This document shows positions 28,585-38,252 of a DNA stretch of 64,000 nucleotides, in pieces. Both the position numbers and the translations under genes were made by a program. Under the pieces are notes generated by a model. That model did not search any database. It was not told the DNA's origin and saw only the letters and a program-made list of their open reading frames with translations. The DNA lies in the NCBI RefSeq assembly GCF_028369055.1, contig NZ_JAQNCZ010000001.1, positions 248,001 through 312,000 of the forward strand, given 5' to 3'. Every line of letters begins with the position of its first letter. Position 1 is the stretch's first letter. The DNA comes from Cognatishimia sp. SS12. Its GTDB lineage: Bacteria; Pseudomonadota; Alphaproteobacteria; Rhodobacterales; Rhodobacteraceae.

Positions 28585-29484
28585 TTAGCCAAGCACGCGG
28601 CCTGCAATCGCATCCAGCTTGGCAACGAGGGCCGGGTCGCGGGCCTCGGGGGCGGTCAGGATGGCAAATTCCAGGGCACGGTCGCAGCCATGTGCGCAAG
28701 GCGTGCGCTCGGCCCCCAGCAGCGCGGGAAGGCGTTTCACCAGATTGCGTCCTTTGTCGGCATTGCCCATCAAAGTTTCGATGATCTTGGTGACATCCAC
28801 TTCGCCATGGTCCGGGTGCCAGCTGTCGTAATCGGTGATCATCGCGACGGAGGCATAACACAGCTCGGCTTCTCGGGCGAGTTTCGCCTCGGGCATATTG
28901 GTCATCCCGATGACATCACATCCCCAGCTTTCGCGATACATCTTGCTTTCGGCCAATGTGGAAAACTGCGGACCCTCCATCGCCAGATAGGTGCCGCCGC
29001 GATGCATGGTGATGCCGGCGGCCTTGCCCGCGGTCTCGCAGGCGTCCGACAGGCGCGGGCAGGTGGGGTGGGCGACGCTGACATGGGCGACGCAGCCGGT
29101 GCCGAAAAAGGATTTTTCGCGGGCAAAGGTGCGGTCGATGAACTGGTCCACCACGACAAAATCGCCGGGGGCCATTTCTTCGCGGAATGATCCGCAGGCC
29201 GAGACTGAAATCACGTCAGTGGCGCCAAGGCGTTTCAGCGCGTCGACATTGGCGCGATAGGGCACGGTTGAGGGCGAATGTTTGTGCCCGCGCCCGTGGC
29301 GGGGCAGGAACGCCATTTTAACGCCGTCAAACGACCCGGTGAGGATCTCGTCAGATGGGTCCCCCCAGGGCGTCTCCACCCGGGTCCACTGGGCGTTTTC
29401 CAAGCCGTCGATGTCATAAATGCCCGACCCGCCGATTACGGCAATCATGGTTTCAGTTGGGGATGTGGGTGTATCCGCGCTCAC
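28585..29484 (-). CDS. mtnP: S-methyl-5'-thioadenosine phosphorylase
   Basis: 299 residues from a GTG at 29484 with AGGAG 7 nt upstream; an ATG at 29448 (IAVIGGSGIYDI) has no ribosome site but cannot be excluded. Family blocks are PRHGRGHKHSPSTVPYRANV, SACGSFREEM, YLAMEGPQFST and GMTNMPEAKLAREAE. It splits methylthioadenosine into adenine and methylthioribose-1-phosphate. Adenine then goes to Apt, encoded downstream. Confidence 0.95.
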   Translation of the reverse strand: MSADTPTSPTETMIAVIGGSGIYDIDGLENAQWTRVETPWGDPSDEILTGSFDGVKMAFLPRHGRGHKHSPSTVPYRANVDALKRLGATDVISVSACGSFREEMAPGDFVVVDQFIDRTFAREKSFFGTGCVAHVSVAHPTCPRLSDACETAGKAAGITMHRGGTYLAMEGPQFSTLAESKMYRESWGCDVIGMTNMPEAKLAREAELCYASVAMITDYDSWHPDHGEVDVTKIIETLMGNADKGRNLVKRLPALLGAERTPCAHGCDRALEFAILTAPEARDPALVAKLDAIAGRVLG

Positions 29485-29664
29485 GTGCTCGCTCCTGTTG
29501 GTGTTCTGCCCGTAGTCTTTGCGCGCTCCGTGCAAGGATGCAACCACTTCGCGCGCAATTCCCCCCGCGCTGCGCCAATCTGGCCCGCGCCCTTGTGGAC
29601 AAAGGGGTTTTCCGATAGGCGGGGCGCAAAATGCCAATCCTTTATTGCTGATGGGACGTCCCGA

Positions 29665-31275
29665 ATGAAACGCGCTGTCTGGGCAAATTTTGCCTCAAAT
29701 ATTTCTCCGCCCAACCTGTCGATCATGCAGGACGAAGGCTGGTCCGTTGCGCGCGTGCGCACCGAACTTCTGTCAGGTCTGACCGTGGCGCTGGCGCTGG
29801 TGCCCGAGGCTGTCGCCTTTGCCTTTGTCGCCGGGGTCCACCCGCTGGTGGGGCTGTATGCTGCGTTTCTGGTGGGTCTGATCACCGCGATTTTTGGCGG
29901 GCGTCCCGGGATGATTTCCGGGGCGACAGGCGCGCTGGCGGTTGTGATGGTGGCGCTGGTGGCGGAACACGGGGTGGAATATCTGTTCGCCACGGTGGTC
30001 TTGATGGGCATTTTGCAGGTCTTGGCCGGGGTGATGCAATGGGGCAAATTCATCCGGCTGGTGCCGCACCCGGTGATGCTGGGCTTTGTGAACGGGCTGG
30101 CGATTGTGATTTTCCTGGCGCAGCTGACGCAGTTCCGCGACCCGGCGAGTGGCGGGGCTGACTGGTTGGCGGGCGGTCAACTCGTTCTGATGCTGGGGCT
30201 GGTCGCGCTGACCATGCTGATCATCTGGGGTATGCCCAAGCTGACGAATGTGATCCCGGCACCGCTTGCGGGCATTGGGATTGTCGCCATTCTGGTGATT
30301 GCGCTGGGGCTGGATGTGCCGCGCGTGGGCGATATGGCCAGCATCGAGGGCGGCCTGCCGAGCTTTCATATTCCGATGGTGCCGCTGTCTTTTGAAACCT
30401 TCCAGATCATTCTGCCTTATGCGGTGATCCTGGCCGCGATTGGTCTGATCGAAAGCTTGCTGACGCTGAACCTGGTGGGCGAGATCACCGGCAAACGCGG
30501 CGGCGCGTCGCAGGAATGTATCGCGCAGGGCGCGGCCAATGTTGTGACCGGCTTTTTCGGTGGCATGGGCGGCTGCGCGATGATTGGCCAGTCGATGATC
30601 AACGTCAAATCCGGCGGGCGCACCCGCATTGCCGGGATCTTTGCGGCGCTGTGTCTGCTGCTTTTCATCGTGGCGGCCAGCCCGCTGATTGAACAGATCC
30701 CGCTTGCGGCTCTGGTCGGGGTCATGTTCATGGTTGTGATCGGCACCTTTGCTTGGAACTCGCTCAAGATCATGACCAAAGTGCCGTTGATGGATGCGTT
30801 TGTGATTGTGCTGGTGACGGTTGTGACCGTGGCCACCGACCTTGCGATTGCTGTGGTTGTGGGCGTGATTGTCAGCGCCTTGGCCTATTCCTGGAACAAC
30901 GCGCGCCGCATCCATGCGCTCACGCGCGAAAGCGCCACAGACAAGGGCGCTAAGGTCTATGAAATTCAGGGGCCGCTGTTCTTTGGCTCCACCGACGGGT
31001 TTGTCGAGCTATTTGATGTCGCCCAGGACCCCGACAGCGTGATTGTCGATTTCAAATACAGCCGCGTGGTGGATCAATCCGCGTTGCAGGCGATTGAAAC
31101 GGTTGCCGGCAAATATGAGGAGGCGGGCAAAACGCTGACCCTGCGCCACCTCAGCCGCGATTGTCATGAGCTTTTGACCCGCGCGGGCCACCTGATGATC
31201 GACAGTGATGATGACCCAGATTATGAGATCGCCGCTGATTACAGCGTACGCACAGGCATTCTCGGCGGGCACTAA
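29665..31275 (+). CDS. SulP-family inorganic anion transporter with STAS domain
   Basis: 536 residues from the ATG at 29665. The long in-frame reading upstream overlaps mtnP and is not used. About 10-12 helices; signature LTVALALVPEAVAFAFVAGVHPLVGLYAAF and GFFGGMGGCAMIGQSMINVKSGGRTR. The C-terminal STAS domain (about residues 425-520) is complete. Transports sulfate, bicarbonate or related anions; no carbonic anhydrase gene is adjacent. Monocistronic, ended by a strong terminator. Confidence 0.92.
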   Translation: MKRAVWANFASNISPPNLSIMQDEGWSVARVRTELLSGLTVALALVPEAVAFAFVAGVHPLVGLYAAFLVGLITAIFGGRPGMISGATGALAVVMVALVAEHGVEYLFATVVLMGILQVLAGVMQWGKFIRLVPHPVMLGFVNGLAIVIFLAQLTQFRDPASGGADWLAGGQLVLMLGLVALTMLIIWGMPKLTNVIPAPLAGIGIVAILVIALGLDVPRVGDMASIEGGLPSFHIPMVPLSFETFQIILPYAVILAAIGLIESLLTLNLVGEITGKRGGASQECIAQGAANVVTGFFGGMGGCAMIGQSMINVKSGGRTRIAGIFAALCLLLFIVAASPLIEQIPLAALVGVMFMVVIGTFAWNSLKIMTKVPLMDAFVIVLVTVVTVATDLAIAVVVGVIVSALAYSWNNARRIHALTRESATDKGAKVYEIQGPLFFGSTDGFVELFDVAQDPDSVIVDFKYSRVVDQSALQAIETVAGKYEEAGKTLTLRHLSRDCHELLTRAGHLMIDSDDDPDYEIAADYSVRTGILGGH

Positions 31276-31295
31276 GTTGCAGAACTTGAAAATAG

Positions 31296-31322
31296 AAAAC
31301 CCGGCCAAGCGCCGGGTTTTTT
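31296..31322. terminator. Bidirectional intrinsic terminator
   Basis: Perfect 10-bp stem AAAACCCGGC / GCCGGGTTTT (31296-31305, 31311-31320) with a CAAGC loop and a T6 run at 31317-31322. The minus-strand flavin reductase stop is 4 nt away, and the A-run gives that strand its U-tract. Very similar in stem sequence to the terminator at 8680-8708. Confidence 0.92.
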
Positions 31323-31325
31323 ACA

Positions 31326-31934
31326 TCAGCTCTGATCGGGGCGGTCGAGCGAAAACACCTCTGACACATAGCTGTAGTCGCGATAGCCAAGCCGGGTGAG
31401 GGGCTGCACCTTGGTGATGTCAAAGATGCCATCGTGGATATATTCGTCGCGCATATGAATGCCGACCACCTTGCCCAAAACCATGAAATTGGCCTCGCCC
31501 TCAAGGCGGATGATCTCGCTGAGCGTGCATTCCAGGCTGGCGGGGGCCTCGGCCACGCGCGGGCAGTCAATCGCCTCGCAGGCGGCGGGGGTCAGCCCGG
31601 CCTTGGCGAACTCATCGACCTCTTTGGGCAGCGGCGCGGTGGTGACGTTCATGACATCGCGCAGCACTTGCGGCACGATATTGACGCAGAAAACACCCGT
31701 GTCGCGAATATTGCTGACACTGTCCTTGCTTTCGCGTTGATCTGCCTTGCTTCCGGTGGAGCCAAACACCAATTGCGGCGGCGTGTCGGCCATCAGGTTG
31801 AAAAAGGAATAGGGGGCCAGATTCAGCGTGCCATCGCTGGCGCGGGTCGACACCCAGGCGATCGGGCGTGGCGCAACAATAGCCTTGATCGGGCTATGGG
31901 GCAAACCATGGCCATCCTGCGGGCGGTAAAACAT
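31326..31934 (-). CDS. Flavin reductase-like FMN-binding protein
   Basis: 202 residues. Flavin reductase domain: KAIVAPRPIAWVSTRASDGTLNLAPYSFFNLMADTPP near the N-terminus (FMN binding), then DTGVFCVNIV and a conserved Glu-rich turn LECTLSEIIRL. Members bind FMN and may act as NADH:flavin reductases or small flavoproteins. GAAGGAG precedes the ATG. Exact role unknown. Confidence 0.87.
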   Translation of the reverse strand: MFYRPQDGHGLPHSPIKAIVAPRPIAWVSTRASDGTLNLAPYSFFNLMADTPPQLVFGSTGSKADQRESKDSVSNIRDTGVFCVNIVPQVLRDVMNVTTAPLPKEVDEFAKAGLTPAACEAIDCPRVAEAPASLECTLSEIIRLEGEANFMVLGKVVGIHMRDEYIHDGIFDITKVQPLTRLGYRDYSYVSEVFSLDRPDQS

Positions 31935-32027
31935 TTTTTCGCTCCTTCACGTTTGGCAAAGAGGTAGCGCCGTGCTACTGCCGGTGCCACCATAAAATCA
32001 CGAACGCGCGCATGAGGGACCGCCAAG

Positions 32028-32522
32028 GTGTTTCACCTGTCACAAGAAACAGAGGCCGATTGGTGGGAAGTCGAAGCGCTTTATGACCTGTGCTTTGCGC
32101 CCGGGCGCGAGGCGCTGTCGTCCTACCGGCTGCGGGACAGTGTGCCGCGCGTTGCCGAACTAGCGCTGGTGGCGCGCGATGCTGACGGCATTCTAGCCGG
32201 GGCCATTCGCTATTGGCCCGTGCATGTCGGCGCAGATCACGCGGCGCTCCTGTTGGGGCCTGTTGCTGTGCACCCGACGCGGCAGGGCGAAGGTCTGGGC
32301 GGCTTTCTCATTCGGGAAAGCGTGGCGCGCGCCAAGGATCTGGGCTGGGAGCGAGTGATCCTGGTTGGGGACGCCCCCTATTATGAGCGCTTTGGCTTTC
32401 AGACCTTGCCGCAAGTCACAATGCCGCCGCCCACAAACCCCGCCCGTGTTCTGGGGCTGGCGTTGCGGGCCGGGGCCTGGGACGGGGTTGGCGGTGCTGT
32501 CCGGGCGTGGGGCAAGGCTTGA
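32028..32522 (+). CDS. GNAT N-acetyltransferase, YhbS-like
   Basis: 164 residues, GTG start with AGGGA about 12 nt upstream. Acetyl-CoA binding segment GPVAVHPTRQGEGLGGFLIRESV and the following LVGDAPYYERFGFQTLPQVTMPPP fit the YhbS-type GNAT group. Substrate unknown. The downstream EcsC gene begins 41 nt later on the same strand. Confidence 0.85.
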   Translation: MFHLSQETEADWWEVEALYDLCFAPGREALSSYRLRDSVPRVAELALVARDADGILAGAIRYWPVHVGADHAALLLGPVAVHPTRQGEGLGGFLIRESVARAKDLGWERVILVGDAPYYERFGFQTLPQVTMPPPTNPARVLGLALRAGAWDGVGGAVRAWGKA

Positions 32523-32563
32523 AAACTGTCCCTGCGCGCCCACGTAGTACCGTGGAGGCCGTT

Positions 32564-33349
32564 ATGACACAAAACCCTGACACCGCGCGTAACACCGCAA
32601 AACCAGATGTGGATGCCGAGCTTGATGCGCTTGTGCTGCGCTATCGCGGGGCCAGCGGTCTGGCCATTGATGTGCTCAACTTGCTGGGCGGGACGGCAGA
32701 CGGTCTTATTGACAAATTGCCCGAGCCGGTGCGCAATCGCTTGCAGGATGCCACCGAACTGGCGCTAAAGCAGGCCATGAAGGCGGCCAATGGCTCTCGG
32801 CGGATTGTGGGGGCACCGCAAAATGGCTGGCTGCACACGGCGCTGGCCACCACCATCGGCATGGCAGGCGGGGCAGGTGGGCTGCCCTCCGCGCTGGCAG
32901 AGCTGCCGGTGACGACAACCATTTTGCTGCGCGCCATTCAGGATGTGGCGCAGGACTATGGCTTTGATCCCAGTGCTGAGAATATTCAATTTGACTGCAT
33001 CGAGGTGTTCGCCGCCTCTGGCCCGTTGTCTGATGATGACAACAGTGATCTCGGCTTTCTGGGCGCGCGGATGGCGCTGTCCAGCGGCGGGCTGCAAAAG
33101 CTGACCGCATGGGTTGCGCCGCGTTTGGCCACGGTGCTCGGCCAAAAGCTGGCCGCGCAAGCCGTGCCGGTGCTCGGCGCCGCCGCCGGGGCCGCAACCA
33201 ACTATGCATTTGTGAATTATTACCGCGAAATCGCCCATGTGCATTTCGGGCTGCGGCGGCTTGCGATTGAGACCGATGTACCGCACGCCATGCTGGTGGA
33301 GCAATTCCGCCGCAAGCTGCGGCCGGAATTGGCCAGCCCCGCAGCCTAG
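32564..33349 (+). CDS. EcsC-family protein
   Basis: 261 residues from the ATG at 32564, chosen for GGAGG 6 nt upstream; an in-frame ATG at 32507 lies inside the GNAT gene. Family blocks: LVLRYRGASGLAIDVLNLLGG, ATTIGMAGGAGGLPSALAELPVTTTILLRAIQDVA and a C-terminal glycine/alanine-rich segment. Moderately hydrophobic, possibly membrane associated. The function of bacterial EcsC-domain proteins is unclear. Convergent with ptsP (13 nt apart). Confidence 0.85.
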   Translation: MTQNPDTARNTAKPDVDAELDALVLRYRGASGLAIDVLNLLGGTADGLIDKLPEPVRNRLQDATELALKQAMKAANGSRRIVGAPQNGWLHTALATTIGMAGGAGGLPSALAELPVTTTILLRAIQDVAQDYGFDPSAENIQFDCIEVFAASGPLSDDDNSDLGFLGARMALSSGGLQKLTAWVAPRLATVLGQKLAAQAVPVLGAAAGAATNYAFVNYYREIAHVHFGLRRLAIETDVPHAMLVEQFRRKLRPELASPAA

Positions 33350-33362
33350 GCCGGGGCGACGG

Positions 33363-35612
33363 TCAGTCGCGGCCCTGCTGGCGCAAGTATTCCATCACCG
33401 CCGGGCGCACCGATTGCTCGCCGCGTTCGCGCGCATCCACAATCACCTCTTTCAGCTCAACCAGATTGGTCCGCCGGATCAGGCTTTTGACCGGTCCGAT
33501 AGAGGCCGGGCGCATTGACAGTGTCGGGATCCCCATGGCGGCAAAGCAGATCGCTTCGATCGGGCGACCCGCGTCCTCGCCGCAGAAACTCAGCGGGGTA
33601 TCGGTGCTGCGGCAGCGGTTGGCGATGCCTTCGATGAAGGTCAGAAAGCTGACATTCAGCGTGTCATAGCGGCGGCGCACGCGCTCATTCTCGCGGTCTG
33701 CCGCAAAGAAGAATTGCTTCAGGTCGTTGCCGCCAATGGAAATAAACGACACTTCCTCAAAGAACTTTTGCGGCGCAAAGGCCAATGAGGGGGTTTCCAG
33801 CATCGAGCCAACATCAAGCTGGCTGGGAATGGCATGGCCCAGACGCAGCTCGCGGGCGACGGCCTTGTCCATCTCGGCGCGGGCGGCTTTGAATTCATCA
33901 TATTGGGCAATGAAAGGGAACATCACCTTCAGGGGTCGCCCCTTGGCAGCGCGCAGCAGGGCCTGCAACTGCATGCGCAACACACCCGGTTTGTCCAGAC
34001 CAACGCGGATCGCCCGCCAGCCAAGCGCCGGGTTGGGTTCATCCTGCGGGGCCATATAGGGCAGCACCTTGTCCGACCCGATATCAAGCGTCCGGAACAC
34101 CACCTGTTTGTCGCCGGCCTGATCCATCACATGGGCGTAAAGCTCGGCCAATTCGGTGCGTTTGGGCATCTGATTGCGGATCAGAAACTGCAATTCGGTC
34201 CGGAACAGTCCAACGCCTTCGGCGCCAGAGCCCGCCAGCGAGGGCAGATCCGCCATAAGGCCGGCGTTCATCTGCAATTTGATGCGGCGACCATCCAGGG
34301 ATTCGGCAGGTTTGTCACGGATCGAGGCATAGCGTTCCTGCGCATTGGCGCGCATTGCGATCTTGTCACGGAACGCCGTGCTGACGGAATCGTCGGGACG
34401 CAGATGCACGATGCCCTGATCACCATCAACCATGATGTGATCGCCATTCAGCGCCTCGGTGGTAATTCTTTTGACGTGAATGACCAGCGGAATGGCCAGC
34501 GCCCGCGCCACGATGGCGGCATGGGAGCCGACCGATCCTTCTTCAAGCACGATGCCCTTGAGCTTGCGATCATATTCCAAGAGTTCTGCCGGGCCAATGT
34601 TGCGCGCCACGAGGATTGGGTCATCGGGCATCTCAGCGCCGGTGTCTTTGCCTTGTCCGGTCAGGATACGCAGCAGCCGATTGGACAGATCGTCCAGATC
34701 GTGCAGCCGGTCGCGCAGATAGGCATCATTGGCCTTGGACATGCGGGTGCGGGCGATGGACTGTTCTTTTTCCACCGCCGCTTCGGCAGAGAGGCCCTGC
34801 GCGATGTCCTGCTCCATCCGGCGCAGCCAGCCTTTGGAATTGGCGAACATGCGGTAGGCTTCCAGCACCTGAAGCTGCTCTTTGTCGCCGCCTGCGGCCC
34901 CGGCCAACATGCCGTCCACCCCCACGCGAAGCGTTTCAATGGCGTCTTTCAGGCGCTTCAGTTCCACTTCGGGATCTTCGGCGATCGGGTTGGCGACCAC
35001 CACGCGCGGCTCGTGCAGCCAGACATGTCCCTCGGCCGCGCCCTCCTGGGCGGTGCCGCCGGGAATGGAGATCGGCTGCTGGTGCAGCGGAGACAGTGCA
35101 GCGCCTTCGCCCACAAAGGCCCCGAGTTCGGTCATCTCGGCCAGAACCATGGCGACAACTTCGAGCGCATAGACTTCGTCTGAGGAAAAGTTGCGCGCCT
35201 CTTTGGACTGCACAACCAGAACGCCGAGCTTTTCGCCCAGACGCTGGATCGGCACACCGCAGAAGGAGGCATAGATCTCTTCGCCGGTTTCCGGCATGAA
35301 GCGGAAGCCACGCTCAGCCGGGGCGTCAGCGGTGTTTACGACATCGCTGCTTTTGGCAACGCGACCCACCAGACCTTCGCCCATCCGCAGGCGCGTCTGG
35401 TGCACGGCCCCGGCCTTCAGGCCTTCGGTGGCGCAAAGTTCGAGGGTTTCAGGATCACGGAAAAGATAGATCGAGCACACTTCAGTGCCCATCGAGCTGG
35501 CGATCAGGCGAGTGATCTTGTCAAGCCGCGCTTGGCCAGCACTGTCTTCGGCCATGGCGTCACGCAGACGCCCCAGCAGTTTGCGACTCTCGCTGTGGGT
35601 TCTCTCGACCAT
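33363..35612 (-). CDS. ptsP: Phosphoenolpyruvate--protein phosphotransferase of the nitrogen PTS (EI-Ntr)
   Basis: 749 residues. N-terminal GAF domain (about 15-160), then the enzyme I region: the HPr-interacting helical part, the phospho-His domain (H364 in GSVGSHAAIVARAL) and the PEP-binding barrel (GLFRTELQFL, FRTLDIGSDK, and the C-terminal SFCGEDAGRP cysteine). EI-Ntr takes phosphate from PEP and passes it to NPr and EIIA-Ntr, linking nitrogen status to potassium and carbon control. lysC lies 49 nt upstream on the same strand, an arrangement common in alphaproteobacteria. Confidence 0.95.
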   Translation of the reverse strand: MVERTHSESRKLLGRLRDAMAEDSAGQARLDKITRLIASSMGTEVCSIYLFRDPETLELCATEGLKAGAVHQTRLRMGEGLVGRVAKSSDVVNTADAPAERGFRFMPETGEEIYASFCGVPIQRLGEKLGVLVVQSKEARNFSSDEVYALEVVAMVLAEMTELGAFVGEGAALSPLHQQPISIPGGTAQEGAAEGHVWLHEPRVVVANPIAEDPEVELKRLKDAIETLRVGVDGMLAGAAGGDKEQLQVLEAYRMFANSKGWLRRMEQDIAQGLSAEAAVEKEQSIARTRMSKANDAYLRDRLHDLDDLSNRLLRILTGQGKDTGAEMPDDPILVARNIGPAELLEYDRKLKGIVLEEGSVGSHAAIVARALAIPLVIHVKRITTEALNGDHIMVDGDQGIVHLRPDDSVSTAFRDKIAMRANAQERYASIRDKPAESLDGRRIKLQMNAGLMADLPSLAGSGAEGVGLFRTELQFLIRNQMPKRTELAELYAHVMDQAGDKQVVFRTLDIGSDKVLPYMAPQDEPNPALGWRAIRVGLDKPGVLRMQLQALLRAAKGRPLKVMFPFIAQYDEFKAARAEMDKAVARELRLGHAIPSQLDVGSMLETPSLAFAPQKFFEEVSFISIGGNDLKQFFFAADRENERVRRRYDTLNVSFLTFIEGIANRCRSTDTPLSFCGEDAGRPIEAICFAAMGIPTLSMRPASIGPVKSLIRRTNLVELKEVIVDARERGEQSVRPAVMEYLRQQGRD

Positions 35613-35661
35613 ATTCTTTTACCTGTCGGCGCAGCTGTCTGCGCCGATCAGGGCGCGAAGC

Positions 35662-36897
35662 TTAGGCCGCTTTGTCCAATTCGAATGCATCATGCAGGGC
35701 TTGGACTGCAAGTTCCATGTATTTCCGGTCTACAAGCACAGAAATTTTGATTTCTGATGTTGTGATAACCTTGATGTTGACGCCTTCGTCCGAAAGCACT
35801 TTGAACATCTTGGCGGCGACACCGGATTGCGAGCGCATGCCAATGCCGACAACCGACACTTTGGCAACGTCCGCTTCGACCTGCAAATGGTCGTAGTTCA
35901 GTTCTTTGCCTTTCAACTCGTTCATGGCCATCTCGGCGCGGGCCACCTGATCGTTGGGCAGGCTGAAGGTCATGTTGGTACGCCCTTCCTCAGAGATGTC
36001 CTGCACGATCATGTCGACATTGACGCCTGCGTCGGACAATTTGCCAAAGATGGTGGCGGCAATGCCCGGACGGTCGGCCACGGACAGAAGTGTCATCTGC
36101 GCTTCGTCACGGGAATAGGCGACACCGGCAACTACGTTGGATTCCATGATTTCATCCTCATCACAGACGAGCGTTCCTGCCTCGTCAGATTGTTCTTCAA
36201 AAGAGCTGAGCACCCGCAGCTTGACCTTGTAGCGCATCGCCATCTCAACCGAGCGGGTCTGCAGAACCTTCGCGCCCAGCGAGGCCAGTTCCAGCATCTC
36301 TTCAAAGGCGATCTTGTCCAGTTTGCGCGCCTTGGTACAGATGCGCGGATCGGTCGTATAGATGCCATCAACATCAGTATAGATATCGCAACGCTCTGCA
36401 TCAAAGGCCGCTGCAAAGGCCACCGCTGTCGTATCAGACCCACCGCGCCCCAGCGTGGTAATGCGGCCCTCGGGGCTGATGCCTTGGAAACCGGCGACAA
36501 CCGCCACTTTCATGCCCTCACCGAATTTGGCGTTGATATTGTCGGTGGGGATCTCTTCGATCCGCGCTTGGCCATGGGCCGACGTCGTTTTGACCGGCAC
36601 CTGCCAGCCCTGCCAGCTGCGGGCCGGGATGTCCATTTCCTGCAAAGTGAGCGCCATGAGGCCCGCGGTGACATTCTCACCCGAGCTGACAACCGCGTCA
36701 TATTCGCGGGCATCAAACAGTGGCGAGGTTTCATTGACCCAGCCCACCAGCTCATTGGTTTTGCCGGACATGGCCGACACGATGACGATCACGTCATAGC
36801 CTTTGGCCACCTCGACCCCGACGCGCTTGGCGGCGCGGCGAATGCGATCCAGATTGGCGACCGAGGTGCCGCCGAATTTCATTACCAATGTGGGCAT
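35662..36897 (-). CDS. lysC: Aspartate kinase
   Basis: 411 residues, monofunctional. The kinase domain begins VMKFGGTSVANLDRI and includes TLGRGGSDTTAVAFAAAFDA and a DVDGIYTTDPRI loop; two ACT domains follow for allosteric inhibition by lysine or threonine. First step of Lys/Met/Thr synthesis, matching thrC elsewhere in the window. An AGGCAGG site precedes the ATG. Probably cotranscribed with ptsP. Confidence 0.96.
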   Translation of the reverse strand: MPTLVMKFGGTSVANLDRIRRAAKRVGVEVAKGYDVIVIVSAMSGKTNELVGWVNETSPLFDAREYDAVVSSGENVTAGLMALTLQEMDIPARSWQGWQVPVKTTSAHGQARIEEIPTDNINAKFGEGMKVAVVAGFQGISPEGRITTLGRGGSDTTAVAFAAAFDAERCDIYTDVDGIYTTDPRICTKARKLDKIAFEEMLELASLGAKVLQTRSVEMAMRYKVKLRVLSSFEEQSDEAGTLVCDEDEIMESNVVAGVAYSRDEAQMTLLSVADRPGIAATIFGKLSDAGVNVDMIVQDISEEGRTNMTFSLPNDQVARAEMAMNELKGKELNYDHLQVEADVAKVSVVGIGMRSQSGVAAKMFKVLSDEGVNIKVITTSEIKISVLVDRKYMELAVQALHDAFELDKAA

Positions 36898-37112
36898 GGC
36901 GTTTTGTCCTGCCTTTGACGTTCTAAGTTGCAGGGCGGTTTACGCGCTGGGCGCGCGAAGAACAAGCGTTCAGGGGGTGCCAAACCGCAGCGCAGCGGCA
37001 AAAGAATAACATTTGTTGCGCCGCGCTTCCGCTATCTGCGGCGCAGGGCAACGTGCTGTCCAATTTAGCAGAATTTTATTGCGGCAGGGTGCTGCGCCGT
37101 CTTGCGCGGGAA

Positions 37113-37598
37113 TCAGTTGGATTTGCGACCCGGGCGAAACGGCAGGGGTAGCACAGGAATGCCGTCTTCGATCAGCGCGCGGGCATCGTCAGGTTTCGCC
37201 TCGCCATAAATGGCGCGTTCGGGGGAATCCCCGCTGTGGATCGCGCGGGCCTCGCTGGCGAAATTGTCACCGACGTAATCAGAATTCGCTTCCACCGCTT
37301 TTCTGACTTCGGCGATGCGCTTTTCCACCTCGCTTTGCGGGGTGCTGAGCGGCAGTGCCTTGTCGGCTGCTTTTTCGACGGGCTGTGGGGCAGGGCTCTG
37401 CTCGGTTTCGCCGAGGCCGGACACAGCCGAGCGTGCCGCGCGCACGCGCGGGGCCATGATTGCCTTTTCCACCTCTGTTGCGCCGCAAACGGCACAAGTG
37501 ACCATGCCGGCGCTCTTGAGTTTGTCAAAGGCAGCGCCGCTTTGGAACCAGCTGCTGAACTGGTGGCCCTGGGCGCATTTCAGAGAAAATTGGATCAT
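37113..37598 (-). CDS. DUF1178 family protein
   Basis: 161 residues. Pattern of the family: IQFSLKCAQGHQFSSWFQSGAAFDKLKSAG, then VTCAVCGATEVEKAIMAPRV, with a CxxGH and a CxxC that may form a zinc ribbon. A low-complexity middle precedes a conserved C-terminal helix (EVRKAVEANSDYVGDNFASEARAIHSGDSPERAIYG). Function unknown. The NUDIX gene lies 80 nt upstream on the same strand. Confidence 0.85.
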   Translation of the reverse strand: MIQFSLKCAQGHQFSSWFQSGAAFDKLKSAGMVTCAVCGATEVEKAIMAPRVRAARSAVSGLGETEQSPAPQPVEKAADKALPLSTPQSEVEKRIAEVRKAVEANSDYVGDNFASEARAIHSGDSPERAIYGEAKPDDARALIEDGIPVLPLPFRPGRKSN

Positions 37599-37678
37599 GT
37601 CTCAGCTCTGCGTGGATGCCTTATCATATATGCCGCCTGAATGGGCGCTTCAAGTTGGCGATCAGGCGCCGACCTGCG

Positions 37679-38143
37679 CTAGTGGCGCAGGTTGCGCGGA
37701 TCAAAGGTCAGAATGATCTTGGCCAGCTCGGGTTCATGGACCAGCTTGGCGGCTTTCTTGCGATTGAACCATTTGCGGCGGCGTTGCCCCGCTTCTGGAA
37801 ATTTGTCGTGTAGCGTCTTGGCTTTCATCGGGTAGACCATGACGGCCACCATCAGGTTTGGGGCCCTGTCCTGCCGTTTGACGTAGGTATACACCCCGAG
37901 GCACTGATCACTTGTCTTGCCCTTGACGCCAGCCTCTTCCCAGGCTTCCTGCGCTGCGGCATCCGCCGGACGCATATTGCCCATCGGCCAGCCTTTGGGC
38001 GCGATCCAGCGTTTGGTGCGGCGCGTGGTGATCAGCAGGAATTGCACCTTTCCCTGATGGATGCGGTAGATCAGGGCAGAGAATTGACTGCGTACCTCAC
38101 CTTTGGGTGCGCGCCCGAGATTGAGGGGAAGTTGTACCGTCAT
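37679..38143 (-). CDS. NUDIX hydrolase
   Basis: 154 residues if the ATG at 38143 (TVQLPLNL) is used; the reading frame is open to 38233 and the start is not settled, since no clear ribosome site is seen for any choice. The Nudix box is degenerate but recognisable: GWPMGNMRPADAAAQEAWEEAGVKG (G-x5-E-x7-REUxEExGU with Gln-Glu-Ala for Arg-Glu). LITTRRTKRWIAPKG precedes it. Some relatives hydrolyse diphosphoinositol or dinucleoside polyphosphates. Confidence 0.8.
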   Translation of the reverse strand: MTVQLPLNLGRAPKGEVRSQFSALIYRIHQGKVQFLLITTRRTKRWIAPKGWPMGNMRPADAAAQEAWEEAGVKGKTSDQCLGVYTYVKRQDRAPNLMVAVMVYPMKAKTLHDKFPEAGQRRRKWFNRKKAAKLVHEPELAKIILTFDPRNLRH

Positions 38144-38252
38144 CTTTCGTTTCACCGGTTGCTGCTGGCCTCGGTTGTGCGGGTTTCCCGCGTGTTGTTG
38201 CCCCATGGTTGGACTGTTTTGGCGTTTTGGCAAGGGAATTGCATGGTTTTAT

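Noticed and set aside
28493-28861. N-terminal extension of the LysE gene to 28861
   Set aside because: The extra part overlaps mtnP and lacks family similarity; a GTG with GGAG at 28492 gives a normal LysE length.
37013-37306. 97-codon plus-strand open frame between lysC and DUF1178
   Set aside because: Overlaps DUF1178 coding sequence, has no ribosome site and a Cys/Arg-rich shadow composition. The gap 36898-37112 shows no gene or clear signal to me.
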